Below, piece after piece: positions 18,775 to 26,717 of a stretch of DNA of 64,000 nucleotides. Positions within the stretch are counted from its first letter, which is position 1. Each line of letters starts with the position of its first letter. This stretch comes from JAYVJH01 sp043777595 (GTDB lineage: Bacteria > Bacteroidota > Bacteroidia > Cytophagales > Spirosomataceae): the NCBI GenBank assembly GCA_043777595.1, contig JAYWHT010000114.1, forward strand, positions 1 through 64,000. The letters run 5' to 3'. A program made the translations under genes and the position numbers. The notes beneath the pieces were generated by a model. It had not been told where the DNA came from, did not search any database, and saw nothing but the letters and a program-made list of their open reading frames with translations.

Positions 18775-19608
18775 ATGGAAAAGAAGGCTACCACTCCAGC
18801 AACGGCCAAGGCCGCCGCACCAAAACAATCATCAGGTGGAATAAACCCCACTTTTGTAATTCCTGTCCTTCTCGTTCTGGGTTGGCTCATTTACACCTTT
18901 ATTTGTGGTGATGCAAGTCACTTCATTGATGGTAATCCAGAAAAAGGACCCAAGCAAGGCGATTACTTCGGCATCGTTTACAAAGGCGGTTTTGTTGTAC
19001 CATTCCTATTCACTTGTTTCCTTGTAGTGCTTGTGTTCTCAATCGAGCGTTTCCTAATTATTAGTCGTGCCAATGGTTCAGGCTCTATTGATGAGTTCGT
19101 TCGCAAAATCAAGGGCTTGCTCGACAAAAACGACGTTGAGTCGGCAGTAAAAGAGTGCGACAAACAAAAAGGGTCAGTGGGTAATGTTGTTAAGACAGCC
19201 TTGCACAAATTTGCCCAACTACGTGGCGATGGCGACATGAGCAAAGAGCAGAAGCTCGCTGCCCTACAAAAAGAAGTAGAAGAGGCAACATCACTTGAGC
19301 TACCAATGCTTGAGAAAAACCTGACTATCATTGCAACACTCGCTTCTGTATCTACACTCGTAGCCCTCCTCGGAACGGTATTGGGTATGATTCGTGCCTT
19401 TGCGGCCATGGGTACAACAGGTGCGCCAGACACAGGTGCGTTGGCAACAGGTATCTCTGAGGCACTCGTAAACACGGCTCTCGGTATCGGTACTGCTGCC
19501 ATTGCAACTATGATGTACAGCTACTTCACAAGCCGCATCGATACACTGACATACAAAATTGACGAAATCGGTTTGAGCATTCAGCAAAATTTTTCTGCTC
19601 ACAACTAA
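18775..19608 (+). CDS. exbB: ExbB/TolQ/MotA-family proton channel protein
   Basis: 277 residues. An Ala/Lys-rich N-terminal tail, then a TM at about residues 24-42, a second around residues 71-92 (FVVPFLFTCFLVVLVFSIER), a cytoplasmic helical domain, and the ExbB signature region LTIIATLASVSTLVALLGTVLGMIRAF followed by TGALATGISEALVNTALGIGTAAIATMMY. With ExbD it forms the inner-membrane motor that uses the proton gradient to drive TonB. It heads the locus exbB-exbD-exbD-tonB. A hairpin and a new promoter separate it from the next gene. Confidence 0.93.
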   Translation: MEKKATTPATAKAAAPKQSSGGINPTFVIPVLLVLGWLIYTFICGDASHFIDGNPEKGPKQGDYFGIVYKGGFVVPFLFTCFLVVLVFSIERFLIISRANGSGSIDEFVRKIKGLLDKNDVESAVKECDKQKGSVGNVVKTALHKFAQLRGDGDMSKEQKLAALQKEVEEATSLELPMLEKNLTIIATLASVSTLVALLGTVLGMIRAFAAMGTTGAPDTGALATGISEALVNTALGIGTAAIATMMYSYFTSRIDTLTYKIDEIGLSIQQNFSAHN

Positions 19609-19660
19609 TTTATTTTAGGATACAAAGCCTTGGTAATCAAGTATTTATATTCTAATTCAT

Positions 19661-19707
19661 AAAAAAAGAAAATATATATCTGAAAACTATATATATTTTC
19701 TTTTTTT
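19661..19707 (+). terminator. AT-rich hairpin with U-tract between exbB and exbD
   Basis: A perfect 19-bp inverted repeat (arms 19661-19679 and 19689-19707) with a 9-base loop. The right arm itself ends in seven T. The stem is AT-only except for one pair, so it may act as a weak terminator or as a 3'-end-stabilising structure for exbB mRNA. Confidence 0.6.
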
Positions 19708-19724
19708 ATATCAAAAATGTTTTT

Positions 19725-19732
19725 TACATTTG
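19725..19732 (+). promoter_or_regulatory. internal -7 box TACATTTG ahead of exbD
   Basis: Exact TAnnTTTG match lying 17 bases after the hairpin and 27 bases before the exbD ATG. It suggests that exbD-exbD-tonB can be transcribed independently of exbB. Confidence 0.5.
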
Positions 19733-19758
19733 TAAAGTCAATTTAAACATACTGTATC

Positions 19759-20382
19759 ATGCCTGCTGTAAAAGTAAAAAGAAATAGTCCTGCTATGGAC
19801 ATGACGGCGATGTGCGACGTGGCGTTTTTGTTACTGACCTTCTTTATATTGACGGCTCAGTTCAAATCGCAAGACGTAGCCGAAATCGAAACGCCGCACT
19901 CTATATCGGCGATACCCGTTCCAGACAAAGACATCATGGTCATTGCCCTCGACAAAGAAGGCAAAGTGTATTTTGGTGTCGATAATCAAGTAACCCGTAT
20001 TGCAATGCTCGATGCGATAGCCACCACCGAAGGCTTGAAGTTCAATGACAAAGAAAGAAAGGCTTTTTCGTTGCAGTCAAACTTCGGTATTCCGATGCGT
20101 AACCTCAATGCCTTTTTGAGCCTACCTCCCGATAAAATGAAGGAAGTAAAGCAGCCAGGAATTCCGACCGACTCAACAGCCCAAAACGAATTGGCAAAAT
20201 GGATATACCAAGCACGTTTGGTAACTCAAAACAAGATTCGTATTGCCATCAAAGGCGATAATATCTCTAAATTCCCTGTTTTCAAGAACGTAATGTCGTC
20301 TTTGCAAGCGCAAGACATTAATAAGTTCAACTTGATTACAGGTTCGGAAGCACCACCAGCCGGATGGGTTGCAGACAAGTAA
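19759..20382 (+). CDS. exbD: ExbD/TolR-family biopolymer transporter, first copy
   Basis: 207 residues. Short basic N-tail, one TM at about residues 16-36 with the conserved membrane Asp (MDMTAMCDVAFLLLTFFIL), then a periplasmic domain. This copy has a longer periplasmic part and ends in an Ala/Pro tail. Works with ExbB and TonB. The Asp (in MCDVAF) is the residue that carries protons in the family. The second exbD starts 23 bases later. Confidence 0.9.
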   Translation: MPAVKVKRNSPAMDMTAMCDVAFLLLTFFILTAQFKSQDVAEIETPHSISAIPVPDKDIMVIALDKEGKVYFGVDNQVTRIAMLDAIATTEGLKFNDKERKAFSLQSNFGIPMRNLNAFLSLPPDKMKEVKQPGIPTDSTAQNELAKWIYQARLVTQNKIRIAIKGDNISKFPVFKNVMSSLQAQDINKFNLITGSEAPPAGWVADK

Positions 20383-20405
20383 CAAACCTATAACCTTATA
20401 CAATC

Positions 20406-20975
20406 ATGTCAGAAATAGCACAAGGTGGTGGTGGTAACGAAAAAGGCGGTAAAGTAAGGGCAAAAAAAGCCTCTACTCGCATAGATATGACCCCGATGGT
20501 GGACTTGGGCTTTTTGCTCATCACGTTCTTCATCTTGGCTACCACACTCAGTAAACCAAAATCAATGCAGGTAGTTGTACCTGCCAAACCGAAAGCAGAA
20601 GATGTGCTGCCGCCGCCATTAAAAGCGTCGAAAGTATTGACGCTGTTTTTGGGTAAAGACAACACAGTATATGCCCTCGACCGCATAGCGGCAGATGACG
20701 ACAAAGCAAAAGCAGATCTCAAAAAGGTTTCTTTTGGGCCAGACCTCCGCACGCTCATTTTTCAGTCTGCGGCACAAGTAGATACACAGTGGGGCAAAGA
20801 CGAAAAAGGCAACAGCCAGTTTGTATGTGTCATCAAGCCCATGGCCAATAGCACCTACCGAAACGTAGTAGATATTTTGGACGAGATGCCGATTACCAAA
20901 ACCAAACGCTATGCACTCGTTGATGTACTGACTCCGATAGAGAAATCATTATTGGGCGATAAAGCAAATAACTAA
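20406..20975 (+). CDS. exbD: ExbD/TolR-family biopolymer transporter, second copy
   Basis: 189 residues. Gly- and Lys-rich N-tail, one TM with the conserved Asp in RIDMTPMVDLGFLLITFFIL, then a periplasmic domain. Paralogue of the preceding gene, with a tighter match to the classic ExbD TM motif (DMTPMVD). Paired exbD genes are common in Bacteroidota Ton loci; the two may form a heterodimer in the ExbB pore, which is inference. tonB follows after 19 bases. Confidence 0.93.
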   Translation: MSEIAQGGGGNEKGGKVRAKKASTRIDMTPMVDLGFLLITFFILATTLSKPKSMQVVVPAKPKAEDVLPPPLKASKVLTLFLGKDNTVYALDRIAADDDKAKADLKKVSFGPDLRTLIFQSAAQVDTQWGKDEKGNSQFVCVIKPMANSTYRNVVDILDEMPITKTKRYALVDVLTPIEKSLLGDKANN

Positions 20976-20994
20976 CACTAAACAACCAAACGCA

Positions 20995-21813
20995 ATGGCA
21001 GAATTAAAACCGAATGCGACATTGGACGACATTGTTTTCCAAGACCGTAATCAGGCGTATGGTGCTTACGACCTCCGTAAGATTTATCGCCCGACTCTCA
21101 CTAAATCCATGCTAATTGGTGGTGCTATATTCTTGTTGGCAATGGCTTCGCCTGCGCTCATGAGCCTCATTCCAAAAGGGGAAAAAGAGCAAAATATGAC
21201 GGAAGTGGACTTTATGAAAATACCACCACCACCGATAGACCCCAACGAGCCGCCACCACCGCCACCACCGCCAGTGGAGTTGCCCAAAGTAGCTACTATT
21301 CAGTTTTTGCCGCCAGTGGTAAAGAAAGATGAAGAAGTACCCGAGGAGGCACCACCACCGCTACAAGAAGAAATGAAAGACATAAAAGTAGCTGCCAAAA
21401 CACAAGAAGGTGATGCCAATGCCGAAGATGTAGTAGTAGCACCAGAAGATGCACCAGTTAAAGAAGAAGTAAAGGCTGTTGAAGTAGAAAAAGAAGAGCA
21501 AATTTTCCAAGTTGTAGAACAACAGCCAGAGTTCCCAGGAGGTACAGGTGCATTGTTGGGTTATTTAGGAAAAAATATCAAATATCCAGCAGCAGCCTCA
21601 CGTGCCAACGTATCGGGCAAAGTGTTTATGACTTTCGTGGTCAATACTGACGGCTCAATTCAAAACGTTGAGGTACTCAAAGGCTTAGGTTTTGGGTGCG
21701 ATGAGGAAGCTATGCGAGTTGTAAGAACCATGCCAAAATGGAAACCAGGTAAACAGTCAGGTCGTGCTGTTCGTGTAAAATACAACCTGCCCATTAGTTT
21801 TGTATTAGAGTAA
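20995..21813 (+). CDS. tonB: energy transducer TonB
   Basis: 272 residues. Short cytoplasmic N-terminus with the DIVFQDRNQAYGAYDLRK motif common in Bacteroidota TonB, one TM at about residues 38-57, a proline-rich periplasm-spanning segment (PPPPIDPNEPPPPPPPPVEL, then acidic/Lys-rich repeats to about residue 160), and a C-terminal TonB domain (QPEFPGGTGALLGYLGKNIK ... YPAAASRANVSGKVFMTF ... VEVLKGLGFGCDEEAMRVV). It links the inner-membrane motor to outer-membrane SusC/TonB-dependent receptors, none of which lies in this window. Confidence 0.96.
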   Translation: MAELKPNATLDDIVFQDRNQAYGAYDLRKIYRPTLTKSMLIGGAIFLLAMASPALMSLIPKGEKEQNMTEVDFMKIPPPPIDPNEPPPPPPPPVELPKVATIQFLPPVVKKDEEVPEEAPPPLQEEMKDIKVAAKTQEGDANAEDVVVAPEDAPVKEEVKAVEVEKEEQIFQVVEQQPEFPGGTGALLGYLGKNIKYPAAASRANVSGKVFMTFVVNTDGSIQNVEVLKGLGFGCDEEAMRVVRTMPKWKPGKQSGRAVRVKYNLPISFVLE

Positions 21814-21815
21814 CT

Positions 21816-22025
21816 ATGTCGAAAAAAATGCTAAATCAGCAACTTGTCTTTGCTTTGCAAATGACAATGGCGCTGGCTTACGTGGGAGGAGGTCTCTTTT
21901 TGGTGGCCTCCTCCCTTACTTATAATATTCTACCAACAGGGCCAGTTCGCTACATGGCTGGTAGCCTGATATTAGTCTATGGTGTTTTTAGAGTTTATCG
22001 TGCTATACAGCTATGGAAAGAATAA
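21816..22025 (+). CDS. small two-helix inner-membrane protein
   Basis: 69 residues, starting 2 bases after the tonB stop. Two predicted TM helices (about residues 14-33 and 43-62) joined by a short loop, and a basic C-terminus (RVYRAIQLWKE). No recognised domain. Tight coupling to tonB and to the next lipoprotein suggests a role in the Ton complex or its assembly. Similar small proteins are commonly found in this position in Cytophagia, as far as I recall. Confidence 0.75.
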   Translation: MSKKMLNQQLVFALQMTMALAYVGGGLFLVASSLTYNILPTGPVRYMAGSLILVYGVFRVYRAIQLWKE

Positions 22026-22053
22026 ATATTAGTCGTTGGTCATTAGTCGGTAG

Positions 22054-22131
22054 ATGTGTGATATATGATGTATGGTGTATGGTACGAGCCACTAAACTTC
22101 AAAAATATATCACACATCACATATCATACAT
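22054..22131. repeat. imperfect inverted repeat around the start codon of the PstS-like gene
   Basis: The left arm (22054-22079) and right arm (22106-22131) are built of TGTGATATATGATG-like runs and pair at 21 of 26 positions; all five mismatches are transitions. The proposed ATG at 22079 lies at the base of the loop. The sequence just before holds a short direct repeat ATTAGTCGTTGGTC/ATTAGTCGG. Confidence 0.5.
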
Positions 22132-23035
22132 TTTTATTGTATTCTTTTTCTCTTCTTGTTCCAAAAAAATGGATACGGCCTTTGAGGGCAAAATCACAAT
22201 CTCGTCTGACGAATCATTACAGCCCATGCTCGACCAAGTATATCAGGCGTATGAGCATACATTTCCTGAAACACATTTTAGAGTATTGTACAAACCTCAG
22301 ACCGAAGCCATTGGTCTGTTGCTCAAAGATACGGCTCACGTGGTGTTTACGACCCGAGAGTTTACCCAGACAGAATATAAAACCTTGACAGACAAAGGAA
22401 TAAGATATAATGCCCAACACATTGCAACCGATGGAGTAGCCTTGATAGTAAAACGCCAAAATGCAGACAGCTTGATAACAGTGCGAGAATTAGAAGAAAT
22501 TTTTACAGGTAAAATCTCAAACTGGTCGCAACTCAAAAACAGTGGGCGGACAGGTAAAATAGATTTGATTTTTGACAATGCCAATGCCAGTAACTTAGAC
22601 TACTTTGTACGGAAATTTAATCTTAAAAATGTAAAACACCTAAACATATCAGCGGCTGGTTCTAACCAAAAAGTGATAGAGTATGTAAAAACCAACGGAA
22701 ACGCCATTGGTTTTATTGGCGTTAGTTGGATAAGCGACGGCGAAGCACCACTCACGGCTTCATTGTCGAGAGGGCTACAAGTTTTGGGTGTATCTGATAA
22801 AGAAAACCCCACGAGGGCTGACTATTATCAGCCGTTTCAGGCCAATCTAAGACAACGAACATACCCACTAAGGCGCAAGGTGTATGCGTTTAGTCGTGAG
22901 ATGTATTCTGGCTTAGGCAATGGCTTAGTCAACTACATAATGAGAGACGTGGGCGGCTTGGTCATCGAAAAGTGTGGTTTGTGGCCAACAAAACCCTATA
23001 ATAGAGAAATTATTTTGACAAAAGAGAACTTATAA
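22079..23035 (+). CDS. PstS-like phosphate-type substrate-binding lipoprotein
   Basis: 318 residues from the ATG at 22079. The leader has a basic n-region, a hydrophobic core and a lipobox FFSSC (Cys27). The rest reads as a type II periplasmic binding protein of the PstS family: GKITISSDESLQPMLDQV, a LREFTQ/VRELEEIFTGKISNWSQL segment (the 'f.Gk..nW..l' PstS motif), and AIGFIGVSWISD. A longer frame starting with the ATG at 22013 would overlap the previous gene by 13 bases and put a non-hydrophobic 22-residue extension before the signal peptide, so the internal ATG is preferred. No pst permease genes follow; in this locus it may serve the Ton/TPR system rather than phosphate import. Confidence 0.85.
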   Translation: MVRATKLQKYITHHISYIFIVFFFSSCSKKMDTAFEGKITISSDESLQPMLDQVYQAYEHTFPETHFRVLYKPQTEAIGLLLKDTAHVVFTTREFTQTEYKTLTDKGIRYNAQHIATDGVALIVKRQNADSLITVRELEEIFTGKISNWSQLKNSGRTGKIDLIFDNANASNLDYFVRKFNLKNVKHLNISAAGSNQKVIEYVKTNGNAIGFIGVSWISDGEAPLTASLSRGLQVLGVSDKENPTRADYYQPFQANLRQRTYPLRRKVYAFSREMYSGLGNGLVNYIMRDVGGLVIEKCGLWPTKPYNREIILTKENL

Positions 23036-23060
23036 ATTTTCGGTTTTCGGTATAATATTA

Positions 23061-23068
23061 TATTTTTG
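23061..23068 (+). promoter_or_regulatory. -7 promoter box TATTTTTG for the TPR gene
   Basis: TAnnTTTG match 87 bases upstream of the ATG at 23155, in the 119-base gap after the PstS-like gene. Confidence 0.4.
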
Positions 23069-23154
23069 TTGTCGTTTTTAGCTTTATTGAGGTTGAATAT
23101 ACCTAAAAAGCTTTTATTTTTTATTTATTACCCATTTATCCAAACACTTTTCTG

Positions 23155-24951
23155 ATGAAATTGAATGTAAAAACGGTCTTGGTTGCAGTAACTGTTGGTG
23201 TGATTGCATACGGACAGGCACTGGCACAAGACACCGCCGTTGGCTTGAAAGAGTTAGATGCAAATCGTGGCTGTAACGCCAAAGACATATTTGAAAAAGC
23301 AGGTGCCACTGGCACAGCCGATGGTTTGTTCAACTACGGCTATTATTTGTTGCGTACTCGTCAGCCAGACCAAGCAAAAGCTGCTTTTGAAAAAGGTTAT
23401 GCCGTTGATCCTAAAAATCAACTCAACAAAGTAGGTTTGGGTGCTGCTGCATTGGCCAAAGGCGATAGAGCGGGCGCAAAGTTAGCAATAGACGAGGCCA
23501 TAAAAAATAGCAAGGGCAAAGATGTGAACGTACTATTTCGTGCTGGCGAAGCTTACTCGGGCTATGTAGCGATAGATTCGTTGAAGGCAACTTACAAAGC
23601 AACCGACCCAGCCGAAGCCATCAGATTGTTGGATATGGCTGTGGCATTGATGCTCAAAAATAAGCAAGAAATCGCAGATGTGTATATGGCCAAAGGCGAT
23701 GCGTTTTTTACAAAAGGGGAGTCTGGTGCTGCTGTGTCGGCCTACGAAGATGCCGTGAGAGTCAATCCAAATTACGCCAAAGCGATAGCAAAAATTGGAA
23801 AAATATACTGGGGGGGTAAAAACTTACCCTTGGCACAGGAGAATTTCAAGAAAGCCATTGAGCTTGACCCAGACTATGCACCAGCCGTACACGAATACGC
23901 TGAGTTGCAGTTTTATGTGCGCCAGTATAAAAATGCTGCCAAGACTTATAATTTATATCTTGATGGTCTAAAAGGCTGTGTCGATGAAGAAAATATATTA
24001 CGCTCTGCCCAATTTGACTTTATTGCCGAAGACAACGCAAGGGTATTGGAAAAAATTACAAAGCTAAGTAAATCAACCAATCCAATTTTGATGCGTATGG
24101 AAGGCTGGTCGTCGTACAAACAAAATCAGTATGACCGTGCAATAGAAAAAATAAATGGATTTTTGGCCAAAGCACCAGAAAAAGCTATGATAAACGACTA
24201 CAGATATTTAGGAAACTCAACCCTCCGTGTAGCAAATCCAGATACTGCCAAAGCGGTTTCTTACTTGGAAAAAGCAGCAGAAATGGACACCGTTGATAAT
24301 GGTTACAAGGAAATAGCGGCTTTTTACCAGTCTGCAAAAAAATATAAGCAAGCCCGTGATTTTTGGATAAAAGCCATCAAGCGTGACCCCAAGTATCCTT
24401 CAACAGACTTATACCAATATGCCCAAGCCCAGTATCAGTATGCCAACAGTATTGCCGTTGTAGGAACTGGTGCAGACTCGGCAGCATTGAGAGCCGATCG
24501 CCGCAATAACTTTCTGACTGCCGACTCGCTGTTTGTGAAGTATATTGAGCGCAAAGCCGATTTTTTGCCTGTTTACAACTCCCGTGCCAGAGCCAACTAC
24601 TACGCCTACTCACGTGAAGAAGCACTCGAAAACGGCAAATGCATACCACACATGGAAAAATACATACAGTTGGCCGAAGCCGAGCCAGAGGGTAAAGTAA
24701 AAAATAAAACAAATTTAGGGTTCTGTTATCAGTTTTTGGCCATTCATGCCATGATAAAACTCAAAGACGAAGTAAAGGGAAAAGAGCTATTTACCAAACT
24801 CTATGCCATAGACTCTACCAATGCGGCGGCAAAAAACTATTTCTTTCCACCAGTAGCACCTGCACCAGCGGTGCCGCCCACACCAGCAAAAGCGGGTGCA
24901 ACAAAACAGGCCGCACCACCTGCCAAGAAACCGACAGTAAAGAAAAAATAA
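23155..24951 (+). CDS. periplasmic tetratricopeptide-repeat protein
   Basis: 598 residues. Signal peptide MKLNVKTVLVAVTVGVIAYG QALAQ cleaved near residue 25. Several TPR units are visible: ADGLFNYGYYLLRTRQPDQA, ADVYMAKGDAFFTKGESGAA, PNYAKAIAKIGKIYWGGKN, YKEIAAFYQSAKKYKQARDF. The C-terminus (after about residue 560) is an Ala/Pro/Lys tail ending KKPTVKKK, which could contact the cell wall. TPR proteins next to exbB/exbD/tonB are likely scaffolds of the Ton complex. Strong terminator just after the stop. Confidence 0.88.
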   Translation: MKLNVKTVLVAVTVGVIAYGQALAQDTAVGLKELDANRGCNAKDIFEKAGATGTADGLFNYGYYLLRTRQPDQAKAAFEKGYAVDPKNQLNKVGLGAAALAKGDRAGAKLAIDEAIKNSKGKDVNVLFRAGEAYSGYVAIDSLKATYKATDPAEAIRLLDMAVALMLKNKQEIADVYMAKGDAFFTKGESGAAVSAYEDAVRVNPNYAKAIAKIGKIYWGGKNLPLAQENFKKAIELDPDYAPAVHEYAELQFYVRQYKNAAKTYNLYLDGLKGCVDEENILRSAQFDFIAEDNARVLEKITKLSKSTNPILMRMEGWSSYKQNQYDRAIEKINGFLAKAPEKAMINDYRYLGNSTLRVANPDTAKAVSYLEKAAEMDTVDNGYKEIAAFYQSAKKYKQARDFWIKAIKRDPKYPSTDLYQYAQAQYQYANSIAVVGTGADSAALRADRRNNFLTADSLFVKYIERKADFLPVYNSRARANYYAYSREEALENGKCIPHMEKYIQLAEAEPEGKVKNKTNLGFCYQFLAIHAMIKLKDEVKGKELFTKLYAIDSTNAAAKNYFFPPVAPAPAVPPTPAKAGATKQAAPPAKKPTVKKK

Positions 24952-24963
24952 TTGAGAAGAGTT

Positions 24964-25012
24964 ACATAAACAAAGCCCCTTAACCTTATCAGTTGAGGGG
25001 CTTTGTTTATGT
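24964..25012. terminator. bidirectional intrinsic terminator
   Basis: Arms of 21 bp (24964-24984 and 24992-25012) that pair fully apart from one G-T, around a 7-base loop, with core AAAGCCCC/GGGGCTTT and A/T-tracts on both sides. It lies between the convergent TPR gene and the small gene at 25007-25213, whose stop codon falls inside the right arm. Confidence 0.85.
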
Positions 25013-25213
25013 AATAGCAAGAGGGGAATTGAAATGTTGGTTGAGAATACCTTGGTAGCGGTCGCTAAATTTTTCATAGCACCACGTTCGGAACTCACTT
25101 ATGTCGTCAATCATCAATATTTTAAGTCCTTTACGGAGTTCTTTTTCAAACAAAAATTTATCAAAACTCACTTTTTGAAGTACAGTCTTGACGTATTCCA
25201 ATACATTTGACAT
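25007..25213 (-). CDS. small conserved-looking cytoplasmic protein of unknown function
   Basis: 68 residues from the ATG at 25213 (MSNVLEYVKTVLQKVSFDK). Predicted mainly helical, charged, no signal or TM, with Trp/Cys-containing helix FRTWCYEKFSDRYQGIL. I recall proteins of this kind as short Bacteroidota hypotheticals but cannot name a domain. An upstream ATG (25255) would add a hydrophobic 14-residue stretch that does not look like a signal peptide. It is convergent with the TPR gene and shares its terminator. Confidence 0.7.
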   Translation of the reverse strand: MSNVLEYVKTVLQKVSFDKFLFEKELRKGLKILMIDDISEFRTWCYEKFSDRYQGILNQHFNSPLAIT

Positions 25214-25296
25214 AGTAAAAAGTAGATAAATAGTAAAAGAGGGATAAAACTTCACAAATTTAAGAGATGGGTATCAATTCTATGTTGTCTAACCGT

Positions 25297-25304
25297 TAAA
25301 TTTG
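25297..25304 (+). promoter_or_regulatory. -7 promoter box TAAATTTG for batD
   Basis: TAnnTTTG match 16 bases upstream of the ATG at 25320; the transcript leader would be very short. Confidence 0.45.
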
Positions 25305-25319
25305 TGTCAAATATAACGA

Positions 25320-26717
25320 ATGAAGGGGCTGTTAAAATATATTCTTATTCCACTTTTTTTTTGCATTTATTTAACGGTAAATGCCCAAAGCCCTGAAAGT
25401 CAGTTTTCGGTGAGTATGGGTAACAAAAAAATAAAGATTTCAGAACCTTTTACGATTGCAGTAACACTACAAAATTTTGAAAATACGCCCACTATTCAGT
25501 TTCCAGAAATCAAGGGCTTTCAGAAAAGAGACCAAAGCACTACACGAAATTATTTTACCAACGGCAATATAAAAACGGTATCAGCCCAAGTTGTAAAGCA
25601 AAATTATTATGCAATCAAGGCGGGTAGCTATGTGCTTGCACCGATTCTGATAAATGTAAATGGCAAAAGCATCAAGACCGAAAGCAGTACAGTTGATGTA
25701 GAAGCCATCGAAGGCGAAGGGGTCGCTGATGAAATGATATTTAATGAAAACATTGCAACGAACGATGCAATATTGGTGGTCTCGACCGACAAAAAGCAAG
25801 TATATGTGGGTGAGGGTTTTAATATGAGATTGTCGTTGATTGTGTCAGAAAGTAATACGGCTGAAATGGAGTTTTTTTCAATAGAGTCGCAGTTGTCTCA
25901 AATCTTAAAAAAAATCAAGCCCACTAATTGCTGGGAAGAAAACTTTGGAATCAAAGACATTAACGCATTTCCTGTTACTATTGCGGGTAAAAAATACGCA
26001 GAATACCGTATTTATCAGGCCAGTTTTTTTCCAATAAATACGCAGTCTATAACGATTGGGAAAGTAAACTTAACGATGAAGATAAGTACGGGAGAGGGTA
26101 CGAAACGAGTTTCAAAATTTCAAAACTATACTTCAAAATCGTTGTTTGTTAGTGTATTGCCGCTACCTAATCACCCACTTAAAAACCAAGTTTCGGTTGG
26201 TAGTTTTAAACTGGAAGAGTCGGTAAATAAACAAATAGTACAAACAGGTAAGAGTTTTGACTATCGATTTAAGATAATAGGTGAAGGTAATCTGAGTACG
26301 GCCAAAGAGCCAGCACATGATAGTATCGAGGTACTGGATATTTACACTCCAAATGTTGATTTTACGACGACATTACAAAACAGGAGTGTAATTGAAGAAA
26401 AGCTTTATAGCTATACTCTTATTCCAAAACAAACGGGAGATGTTGAATTAAAAAAAATGTTTTATTGGATATTCTTTAATCCCCAAAAACAACGTTATGA
26501 TACACTGCGCTCGGCAATACGTCTAAAAGTTGGGGGAAAAGATATGGAAAATAGTGAAGACCCACAAGTAGGGTCGGACTTGATATATGAGGGTATCGAG
26601 AACTTGGATAGCACTAAGCAAGAGTTCGATTATCAGAAAACAATAAAAAGCGTAGCCAACGTTCTAATTATATTGATGTTGGTTGGAATGATATTTATAT
26701 TTAGAAAAAATGAGTAG
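25320..26717 (+). CDS. batD: BatD-like oxygen tolerance protein
   Basis: 465 residues. Signal peptide (residues 1-22, ending VNAQ), a long periplasmic beta-rich region and a C-terminal TM (about residues 443-460, VANVLIILMLVGMIFIF) followed by a short basic tail. Motifs FSVSMGNKKIKISEPFTIAV, TIQFPEIKGFQKRDQS and VKQNYYAIKAGSYVLAPI are those of the BatD family, first linked to oxygen tolerance in Bacteroides fragilis. No batA/B/C genes or MoxR ATPase are adjacent, so it stands outside the usual bat operon. The last 8 bases overlap aroC. Confidence 0.85.
   Translation: MKGLLKYILIPLFFCIYLTVNAQSPESQFSVSMGNKKIKISEPFTIAVTLQNFENTPTIQFPEIKGFQKRDQSTTRNYFTNGNIKTVSAQVVKQNYYAIKAGSYVLAPILINVNGKSIKTESSTVDVEAIEGEGVADEMIFNENIATNDAILVVSTDKKQVYVGEGFNMRLSLIVSESNTAEMEFFSIESQLSQILKKIKPTNCWEENFGIKDINAFPVTIAGKKYAEYRIYQASFFPINTQSITIGKVNLTMKISTGEGTKRVSKFQNYTSKSLFVSVLPLPNHPLKNQVSVGSFKLEESVNKQIVQTGKSFDYRFKIIGEGNLSTAKEPAHDSIEVLDIYTPNVDFTTTLQNRSVIEEKLYSYTLIPKQTGDVELKKMFYWIFFNPQKQRYDTLRSAIRLKVGGKDMENSEDPQVGSDLIYEGIENLDSTKQEFDYQKTIKSVANVLIILMLVGMIFIFRKNE

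Noticed and set aside
18978..19502. Long antisense ORF (174 codons) in exbB
   Set aside because: Ser/Ala-rich translation that mirrors the exbB codons; exbB has clear family motifs.
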